Source: an uncultured Oscillospiraceae bacterium | GTDB lineage: Bacteria > Bacillota > Clostridia > Oscillospirales > Oscillospiraceae | Direction: 5' to 3' | Assembly: GCA_905205085.1 (NCBI GenBank) | Contig: CAJLCG010000103.1 | Location: 1 to 7,882, forward strand | Length of the DNA stretch: 7,882 bases | Shown: one piece after another, positions 1 to 7,882 of the stretch | How the letters are laid out: each line of letters starts with the position of its first letter | How positions within the stretch are numbered: the stretch's first letter is position 1 | Program-made: the position numbers and the translations under genes | Notes under the pieces: model-generated | Database searches by the model: none | Seen by the model: the letters and a program-made list of their open reading frames with translations, nothing else | Told to the model about the DNA's origin: nothing

Positions 1-1116
1 CACGAACATGGTGCCCACCTCGTTGCCCCGGTCGTCCTTGTCCGGGCCGGCCACACCGGTGGAGGACAGGGCAATGTCACATCCCAGAGCACGCCGGGCC
101 CCCTCTGCCATAGCCTGGGCCACGGGAGCGGAGACTGCTCCGTACTGGTCCAGCAGCTCCTGGGGGACCCCAAGAACGTTGTGCTTTACTTCGTTGGTAT
201 AAGAGACGATGCCTCCCTTAAATACCTGGGAAGCGCCGGATACATCGGTGAGCCGCTTGGCCATGAGGCCGCCGGTGCAGCTTTCGGCCGTGCCGATGGT
301 CAGCCCTTTCTCCCGCAGCAGGTTTTCCACCACAAACTCCAGAGAGGGAACATCGACCCCATAGACCAGGGCGCCAAAGTGCTGTTTCAGCTCCTCCACC
401 TTGGGCAGCAGCAGGGCCTGAGCCTCCTCCATGGTGGGGGCCTTGGCAGTCACCCGCAGCTCACACTCGCCCTCCTTGGCATAGGGGGCCAGGGTGGGAT
501 TGGCCATGGCGTTCATTTGATCCCGCAGCTGGGCCTCCATGGCCGACTCTCCGATGCCGAAGAGCTTCAGGGTGTGAGAGGCGATGACGCCCTCAGACAG
601 AGCCTGGAGGTAGGGAACCACCCGGTAGCGGAACATGGGGGTACACTCGCTGGGGGGGCCGGGAAGCATGATGACATGGACCCCGTCGGCCTCAAAGGCA
701 CAGCCGGGGGCGGAGCCCCAGTCGTTGGTCAGGACGGTACACCCTTCGGGCACCAGGGCCTGCTGAAAATTGTTCTCCGTCAAGGAACGGCCAGTGGCCT
801 TGCCGTAGGCCTTGATGCGCTCCAGAGATTCCTCGTCATAGACCAGCTTTTTGCCAAAAGCCTCGGCCAGTACATTTTTGGTCAGGTCGTCACAGGTGGG
901 CCCCAGGCCACCGGTGGTGATGATGATGTCCGCCCGCTGTCGGGCCAGCTCTACCGCCTCCTTGGCACGCTGGGGGTTATCGCCCACCACGGTGTGCCAG
1001 TAGACGTTGAGCCCCAGGGCACTCAGTCCCTGAGAGAGCATCTGGGCGTCGGTGTTGGCGATGTTGCCCAGCAGCAGCTCAGTACCCACGGACAAAATTT
1101 CGACCGTATGAGACAT
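1..1116 (-). CDS. cinA: CinA family nicotinamide-nucleotide amidohydrolase / competence-damage inducible protein (3' end outside window)
   Basis: 372 codons are visible with no stop, so the last roughly 40 residues of a protein usually a little over 410 long fall outside the window. The N-terminal half (about 1-170) is a MoaB/MogA-like domain (COG1058) opening MSHTVEILSVGTELLLG, with the family signature TTGGLGPTCDD at residues 67-77 and LPGPPSE at 151-157. A linker domain spans about 175-255. The C-terminal half is a PncC-type NMN amidohydrolase domain with AESCTGG at 277-283, SYTNEVK at 305-311 and GVAGPD at 354-359; Ser279, Tyr306 and Lys311 fit the family's catalytic positions. The family deamidates nicotinamide mononucleotide in pyridine-nucleotide salvage, and the N-terminal domain can hydrolyse ADP-ribose. 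The protein is cytosolic. The ATG at 1116 is chosen for its good ribosome binding site and the conserved N-terminus. It is co-transcribed with thiI. A direct role in competence is not shown by the sequence. Confidence 0.95.
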   Translation of the reverse strand, partial: MSHTVEILSVGTELLLGNIANTDAQMLSQGLSALGLNVYWHTVVGDNPQRAKEAVELARQRADIIITTGGLGPTCDDLTKNVLAEAFGKKLVYDEESLERIKAYGKATGRSLTENNFQQALVPEGCTVLTNDWGSAPGCAFEADGVHVIMLPGPPSECTPMFRYRVVPYLQALSEGVIASHTLKLFGIGESAMEAQLRDQMNAMANPTLAPYAKEGECELRVTAKAPTMEEAQALLLPKVEELKQHFGALVYGVDVPSLEFVVENLLREKGLTIGTAESCTGGLMAKRLTDVSGASQVFKGGIVSYTNEVKHNVLGVPQELLDQYGAVSAPVAQAMAEGARRALGCDIALSSTGVAGPDKDDRGNEVGTMFV

Positions 1117-1124
1117 GATCTGCG

Positions 1125-1130
1125 CCTCCC
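1125..1130 (-). promoter_or_regulatory. cinA ribosome binding site directly after the thiI stop
   Basis: On the minus strand GGGAGG follows the thiI TAA codon without a gap and lies 8 bases before the cinA ATG. This fixes the cinA start and suggests that ribosomes finishing thiI can reinitiate on cinA (translational coupling, inferred). Confidence 0.8.
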
Positions 1131-2303
1131 TTACAGGTTTACCTGGACCCGCTCAATGCCGTCCACAGCCGCCTGGACCATGGCATCGATGTCCAGGTTC
1201 TTCTCGGCCTCGGCAACCTCGCCGGGCATGGGGCGCAGACGGGGGTGGCGGGGAGTAAAGACGGTGCAGCAGTCCTCGTAGGGGAGGATGGAGGTTTCAA
1301 AGGTGCCGATCTTTCGGGCGATCTGGACGATCTCCTCCTTGTCCATGCCCACGCAGGGACGCAGGATGGGCAGATCCACCACAGAGCCGGTGACCATCAT
1401 GGCGTCCATGGTCTGGCTGGCTACCTGGCCCAGACACTCGCCGGTAACCAGGGCCTTGGCCCCGCACCGCTTGGCTACCGCCTCAGAAATGCGCATCATA
1501 AAGCGGCGCATGATGACGGTAAAGAGCTCCTCGGGACAGGAGCGGCGCAGCTCCTCCTGGATGGCGGTGAAGGGGACCACGTGGACGGTGAGCCGTCCGG
1601 TGTAGGGGGTGAGGAGCTTGGCCAGCTCCAGCACCTTCTCCTTGGCCTCGGGGGAGGTGTAGGGATAGGAGAAGAAGTGGACCATCTCCAGGGCCACGCC
1701 CCGCTTGGCGATCATCCAGCTGGCCACAGGGGAGTCGATGCCGCCAGACAGCAGGGACACGGCGCGACCGTTGATGCCCACAGGCAGGCCACCAGCGCCG
1801 GGCTGGGGCTGGGCGTGGACGTAGGCGGCGTAGTCCCGCACCTCCACGTAGACAGTGAGCTCGGGATGGTGGACGTCTACCTCCAGGTTGTCATAGGCCT
1901 CGTGGAGCTCGCCGCCCACATACTGGCTGAGCTGGATGGAGGTCATGGGGAAGGTCTTATCGGCCCGCTTGGTCTCCACCTTAAAGGTTCGGGCGGCGCG
2001 GAGCTGGTCGTCCAGAAACTCCTTGGCGCACTCCAGAATGGCGTCCTTGTCCTTCTCGCAGGGGCGGGCCAGCGAGATGCCCACAATGCCGAAGACCTTG
2101 GTCAGAGCCTCATAGGCGCCCTCTACGTCGCAGGTGTCGTCTTTGGGCTCCACATAGGTGGTGGACTGGCGGGTGTACACCTTAAACTGTCCGAAGGGGT
2201 GGAGGCGGCGGTGGATGTTGGCTTGCAGCTTATCCTCAAAGCTGCGGCGGTTCAGGCCCTTGAGGACCAGCTCGCCCAGCTTGAGCAGAATGATTTCGTT
2301 CAT
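1131..2303 (-). CDS. thiI: tRNA 4-thiouridine synthase ThiI (sulfurtransferase, no rhodanese domain)
   Basis: The 390-residue protein opens MNEIILLKLGELVLKG, the typical ThiI start. It has an N-terminal ferredoxin-like region, a THUMP RNA-binding domain at about 55-165, and a PP-loop ATP pyrophosphatase domain with SGGIDS at 186-191. Further family motifs are TGECLGQVASQT at 287-298 and PYEDCCTVF at 341-349, whose Cys345/Cys346 align with the conserved PP-loop-domain cysteine. The enzyme adenylates U8 of tRNA and inserts sulfur to make s4U8; in some bacteria it also supplies sulfur for the thiamin thiazole. The protein stops after the PP-loop domain, so the C-terminal rhodanese domain of the roughly 480-residue E. 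coli enzyme is absent, as in Bacillus, where a dedicated cysteine desulfurase delivers sulfur. No such desulfurase gene is in this window. An upstream in-frame ATG at 2327 would add eight residues but has no ribosome binding site and lies only about 6 bases from the predicted transcript start. Confidence 0.95.
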   Translation of the reverse strand: MNEIILLKLGELVLKGLNRRSFEDKLQANIHRRLHPFGQFKVYTRQSTTYVEPKDDTCDVEGAYEALTKVFGIVGISLARPCEKDKDAILECAKEFLDDQLRAARTFKVETKRADKTFPMTSIQLSQYVGGELHEAYDNLEVDVHHPELTVYVEVRDYAAYVHAQPQPGAGGLPVGINGRAVSLLSGGIDSPVASWMIAKRGVALEMVHFFSYPYTSPEAKEKVLELAKLLTPYTGRLTVHVVPFTAIQEELRRSCPEELFTVIMRRFMMRISEAVAKRCGAKALVTGECLGQVASQTMDAMMVTGSVVDLPILRPCVGMDKEEIVQIARKIGTFETSILPYEDCCTVFTPRHPRLRPMPGEVAEAEKNLDIDAMVQAAVDGIERVQVNL

Positions 2304-2313
2304 ATTGATTGGT

Positions 2314-2319
2314 TCCTTT
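2314..2319 (-). promoter_or_regulatory. thiI ribosome binding site
   Basis: Minus-strand AAAGGA lies 10 bases before the ATG at 2303. It supports this start over the in-frame ATG at 2327, which lies upstream of it. Confidence 0.65.
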
Positions 2320-2339
2320 CCAGTCATGGGTAATCAAAT

Positions 2340-2368
2340 ATTATAATAAAAAAGTATACTTCTGTCCA
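2340..2368 (-). promoter_or_regulatory. candidate sigma-A promoter for thiI-cinA
   Basis: On the minus strand a -35 box TGGACA (2363-2368, five of six consensus bases) is separated by exactly 17 bases from a perfect -10 box TATAAT (2340-2345). Transcription would start near 2333, giving a leader of about 30 bases before the thiI ATG. The -35 box begins 14 bases after the comM stop codon. The spacer holds a 10-bp perfect palindrome, AAGTATACTT (2352-2361). No terminator hairpin is visible between comM and thiI, so readthrough from comM is also possible. Confidence 0.6.
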
Positions 2369-2381
2369 GTGTTTTGCCCGT

Positions 2382-3884
2382 TCAGCGCCGCAGATAGGCC
2401 GGAGGCCGGTACTGAAGCGCCTCAGCCAGGTGCTGGGGCTGGATTTCCACGCTTCCATCCAGGTCGGCAATGGTGCGGGCCACCCGGCGGATGCGGTCAT
2501 AGCTGCGGGCGGTGAGGCCCATGCGCTCAAAGGCACCCCGCATGATCTTCTGACAGGCCTCGTCCAGGGCACAGCACTCCTCCAGCTGAGGCTGGGCCAG
2601 GTGGGCGTTGCTGGTGCTGCGGCGGTTCTGGATGGCCCGAGCCCCATCCACCCGCGCCTTCACGGCAGCGGAGGACTCGGCAGGGGCGCGGCGAGAGAGC
2701 TCGTCAAACTCCATGGCGGCCACCTCCACAAACAGGTCGATACGGTCCAGCAGGGGACCGGAGAGCCGGGACAGGTAGCGCTGTACCTCCGCCTCAGAGC
2801 AGCGGCAGCGGCCGGAGGGGTGGCCGTACCAGCCGCACTTACAGGGGTTCATGGCACACACCAGCATGAACTGACTGGGGTAGACCACCGAGCCGGAGGC
2901 GCGGGAGATCTGGACCCGGCCGTCCTCCAGGGGCTGGCGCAGTACCTCCAGCACGTCCTTTTGAAATTCCGGCAGCTCGTCCAGAAACAGCACCCCCTGG
3001 TGGGCCAGGGAAATTTCCCCCGGCTTGGGGTTGGAGCCGCCCCCGGCCATGGCGGCGGCGGAGACGCTATGGTGGGGAGCGCGGAAGGGACGGCGGGTGA
3101 TGAGGGGGTGTTTGGCGTCGGTGAGGCCCAGCACCGAGTGGATCTGGGTGACCTCCAGGGCTTCCTCCTGGGTAAGGTCGGGGAGAATGGAGGGTAGGCG
3201 CTTGGCCAGCATGGATTTACCCGAGCCAGGCGGTCCCACCATTAAAATATTGTGGCCTCCCGCCGCGGCAATCTCCAGCGCCCGCTTCACTGCCTCCTGG
3301 CCCTTTACCTCGGAGAAGTCGGGGCCGGGCTCCGGGGCGGTCTCTCCCGACCAGGGGGGAGCGGGGGAGAGGGGAGCCTCGCCGGTAAAGTGGCGTACCA
3401 GGTCCATGACGTGATCCACGGGGTAGACCTCCGGGCCGCCGGCCAAGGTGGCCTCGGCGGCGTTGGCGCTGGGGACAAAGAGGGCGCGGATGCCCTCCGC
3501 CTTGGCGTGCAGAGCCATGGGCAGCATCCCCGCAGCCGGGCGCAGCTTGCCCGACAGGGACAGCTCTCCCACAAAGGCACAGTCCTTGGCTTTGATCTTT
3601 AGCTGTCCTGCCGCCGCCAGCAGGCCCACCAGGATGGGCAGGTCGTAAAGAGTGCCGATCTTCTTCACATGGGCAGGGGCCAGGTTGACGGTGATGCGGC
3701 TGACCGGGAAGGAGAAACCGCAGTTTTTGATGGCGGCGCGCACCCGCTCCCGGGCCTCATTGACCGCCGCATCGGGCAGGCCCACGATGGTGAAGGCGGG
3801 CAGGCCGCTGGACAGGTCGCACTCCACCGAGACAGAGTAGCCGGCGATACCGTGCAGACCGAGGGAACGTACGTTGTAGACCAT
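2382..3884 (-). CDS. comM: YifB/ComM family Mg-chelatase-like AAA+ ATPase
   Basis: The 500-residue protein has the usual family length and domain order. The N-terminal ChlI domain (about 15-135) has the Lon/S5-like fold signature GELSLSGKLRPAAG at 106-119. The Mg-chelatase-type AAA+ core has Walker A GPPGSGKS at 217-224, Walker B VLFLDE at 298-303, sensor-1 region AMNPC at 344-348, a cysteine-rich insert (346-362, with CKC and CRC pairs typical of the family) and the arginine-finger region SGPLLDRIDL at 375-384. The C-terminal Mg_chelatase_C region carries GLTARSYDRIRRVARTIADL at about 456-475. In transformable Gram-negatives ComM is a hexameric helicase that promotes branch migration of incoming DNA; in Clostridia the role is less clear. 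It is not a real chelatase subunit, as no BchD or BchH partner is nearby. The ATG at 3884 is chosen over an in-frame TTG at 3899 because a strong GGAGG lies between them. Confidence 0.95.
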   Translation of the reverse strand: MVYNVRSLGLHGIAGYSVSVECDLSSGLPAFTIVGLPDAAVNEARERVRAAIKNCGFSFPVSRITVNLAPAHVKKIGTLYDLPILVGLLAAAGQLKIKAKDCAFVGELSLSGKLRPAAGMLPMALHAKAEGIRALFVPSANAAEATLAGGPEVYPVDHVMDLVRHFTGEAPLSPAPPWSGETAPEPGPDFSEVKGQEAVKRALEIAAAGGHNILMVGPPGSGKSMLAKRLPSILPDLTQEEALEVTQIHSVLGLTDAKHPLITRRPFRAPHHSVSAAAMAGGGSNPKPGEISLAHQGVLFLDELPEFQKDVLEVLRQPLEDGRVQISRASGSVVYPSQFMLVCAMNPCKCGWYGHPSGRCRCSEAEVQRYLSRLSGPLLDRIDLFVEVAAMEFDELSRRAPAESSAAVKARVDGARAIQNRRSTSNAHLAQPQLEECCALDEACQKIMRGAFERMGLTARSYDRIRRVARTIADLDGSVEIQPQHLAEALQYRPPAYLRR

Positions 3885-3892
3885 GGTAAAAT

Positions 3893-3897
3893 CCTCC
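3893..3897 (-). promoter_or_regulatory. comM ribosome binding site
   Basis: Minus-strand GGAGG lies 8 bases before the ATG at 3884. The alternative TTG start at 3899 would be upstream of this site, so the ATG is preferred. Confidence 0.8.
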
Positions 3898-3974
3898 AAT
3901 TTCAGGAGAAGATAGAAAAATTTTATGGGTAAAGACCGATAACAGCCCCGAAAATAGAGGCTCCATTGTAGCTC

Positions 3975-4003
3975 ATTGTAAGCTTTTGCAAGAATTATTG
4001 CAA
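3975..4003 (-). promoter_or_regulatory. candidate comM promoter with tandem repeated boxes
   Basis: On the minus strand TTGCAA (3998-4003, four of six -35 consensus bases) is followed after 17 bases by TACAAT (3975-3980, five of six -10 bases), giving a start near 3968 and an untranslated leader of about 84 bases. Both boxes recur downstream: TTGCAA at 3986-3991 and TACAAT at 3965-3970, but that second pair is spaced only 15 bases apart and is a poorer promoter. Confidence 0.45.
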
Positions 4004-4054
4004 TACGAACCCTGAACTTTGTGAGAAAAACAAGGAAAAATCCAGGTGGATGAA

Positions 4055-4083
4055 TTTACAAAAGGGGGAAAAAGTGATAAACT
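4055..4083 (+). promoter_or_regulatory. possible upstream plus-strand promoter
   Basis: TTTACA (4055-4060) is followed after 17 bases by TAAACT (4078-4083) preceded by an extended-type TGA (4075-4077). A transcript would begin near 4090, run through the hairpin at 4106-4129 and continue into nifJ with a leader of about 210 bases. The -10 box matches only four of six bases, so this is weaker than the promoter at 4186-4214. Confidence 0.3.
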
Positions 4084-4105
4084 ATTTCCCGTCGAAACAC
4101 ACAAA

Positions 4106-4129
4106 CCGCTCCCAGCTGCCCGGGAGCGG
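4106..4129 (-). terminator. GC-rich hairpin, possible minus-strand terminator or leader structure
   Basis: Perfect 8-bp arms CCGCTCCC (4106-4113) and GGGAGCGG (4122-4129) enclose an 8-base loop. Read on the minus strand the stem is followed by a T-rich but interrupted run (TTTGTGTGTTT), which fits a weak intrinsic terminator that would stop antisense transcripts leaving the nifJ region before they reach comM. Read on the plus strand there is no T-run, so there it would only be a leader structure. The assignment is uncertain. Confidence 0.4.
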
Positions 4130-4152
4130 CCCTGTCATGCATAATTATAAGT

Positions 4153-4179
4153 AATTAGTTATAATTCATATAACTAATT
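4153..4179. promoter_or_regulatory. 11-bp perfect inverted repeat, candidate operator of nifJ
   Basis: Arms AATTAGTTATA (4153-4163) and TATAACTAATT (4169-4179) are perfect reverse complements around the 5-base spacer ATTCA. The dyad ends 6 bases before the -35 box at 4186; its centre is about 55 bases upstream of the predicted nifJ start, a position that suits an activator or an upstream repressor. The sequence does not match the Rex site pattern (TTGTTAA/TTAACAA) or the FNR pattern as I know them, so the regulator is unknown. Confidence 0.5.
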
Positions 4180-4185
4180 CCGCAA

Positions 4186-4214
4186 TTGGCATTCCGGCAG
4201 GGAGACAGTAAAAT
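4186..4214 (+). promoter_or_regulatory. candidate sigma-A promoter of nifJ
   Basis: TTGGCA (4186-4191, five of six -35 bases) is followed after exactly 17 bases by TAAAAT (4209-4214, five of six -10 bases). Transcription would start near 4221, leaving a leader of about 80 bases. It is the best-scoring plus-strand promoter by eye in the spacer. Confidence 0.55.
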
Positions 4215-4299
4215 AGGGCAGAGACCCCTTGGAGAATCTGATACATAGCAAGCAGGTTTTCCAGAGAATTATTGAATAAGGAAGAAAGTAGGGAACTCT

Positions 4300-7845
<3,546 letters not shown>

Positions 7846-7858
7846 TCGATCTTAAATT

Positions 7859-7882
7859 AAAAAGTGCCGCAGGAGCTTGCTC
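7859..7882 (+). terminator. probable nifJ terminator, cut by window end
   Basis: Thirteen bases after the nifJ stop comes an A-run (7859-7863), then GTGCCGCAGGAGC. The last ten bases, GAGC-TT-GCTC (7873-7882), already form the tip of a hairpin. If the bases beyond the window continue with CTGCGGC and a T-run, this is a standard intrinsic terminator, possibly bidirectional. Only the first arm and the loop can be seen. Confidence 0.5.

Larger units (their letters stand above)
3885..4299. other. divergent intergenic control region between comM and nifJ
   Basis: This 415-base AT-rich spacer has no convincing coding sequence. It holds, from left to right: the comM ribosome binding site and leader, including a small possible hairpin (arms 3944-3949 and 3957-3962) near the predicted 5' end of the comM transcript; the candidate comM promoter; a weak candidate plus-strand promoter; a GC-rich hairpin; an 11-bp inverted repeat; and a good candidate nifJ promoter with a leader of about 80 bases. 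I recognise no riboswitch class or structural RNA. Confidence 0.7.

Noticed and set aside
2304..2327. An eight-residue N-terminal extension of ThiI starting at the ATG at 2327
   Set aside because: There is no ribosome binding site before 2327, the extension is not part of the conserved ThiI start, and a suitable AAAGGA precedes the ATG at 2303.
2346..2381. A terminator between comM and thiI
   Set aside because: Only an AT-rich 10-bp palindrome is present; there is no GC-rich stem followed by a T-run after the comM stop.
181..3197. Long plus-strand open frames opposite cinA, thiI and comM (181-1281, 1245-2333, 2430-3197)
   Set aside because: These are antisense shadows of GC-rich genes. Their products are low-complexity Gly/Leu/His/Gln-rich chains without motifs, and the minus strand carries complete conserved families.
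3965..4003. A short repeat array or CRISPR-like structure
   Set aside because: Only two copies each of two 6-base boxes are present, with no repeat/spacer organisation; they are better explained as promoter elements.
4221..4299. A riboswitch or attenuator in the nifJ leader
   Set aside because: The leader has only a weak 7-bp pairing with a wobble and a long loop, and no recognisable aptamer core or terminator.

Overview
The window looks like chromosomal DNA from an anaerobic, GC-rich member of the Clostridia. The closest fit I can suggest is an Oscillospiraceae-type gut organism (Flavonifractor or Lawsonibacter-like), but that rests on gene style and is inference, not a match I could compute. 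The evidence is a large single-chain pyruvate:ferredoxin oxidoreductase of the anaerobic type, a Bacillus/Clostridium-type ThiI without a rhodanese domain, strong GGAGG-type ribosome binding sites, and GC-rich coding DNA with sharply AT-rich spacers.

Layout: positions 1-3884 carry three genes on the minus strand. In transcription order they are comM/yifB (2382-3884), thiI (1131-2303) and cinA (1-1116, its 3' end lying outside the window). Fourteen bases separate thiI from cinA, and the cinA ribosome binding site starts right after the thiI stop codon, so these two are almost certainly co-transcribed. A good sigma-A-like promoter lies in the 78-base gap between comM and thiI, so thiI-cinA can be read alone or by readthrough from comM. 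Positions 3885-4299 are a 415-base AT-rich divergent control region. Positions 4300-7845 on the plus strand carry nifJ, a complete 1181-residue pyruvate:ferredoxin oxidoreductase. The window ends inside what is probably its terminator hairpin.

How the genes work: NifJ is central carbon metabolism, turning pyruvate into acetyl-CoA, CO2 and reduced ferredoxin, and its codon choice suggests high expression. The minus-strand genes are housekeeping or DNA/RNA-processing functions: ComM is a AAA+ protein tied in some bacteria to branch migration during transformation, ThiI makes 4-thiouridine in tRNA, and CinA is a pyridine-nucleotide salvage enzyme named from competence operons. They are not obviously linked to NifJ beyond sharing the divergent spacer.

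I do not see an undescribed multi-gene system here. The most interesting non-coding signal is a perfect 11-bp inverted repeat (4153-4179) just upstream of a well-formed nifJ promoter, which looks like a regulator-binding site. A GC-rich hairpin and a second possible promoter lie further upstream.
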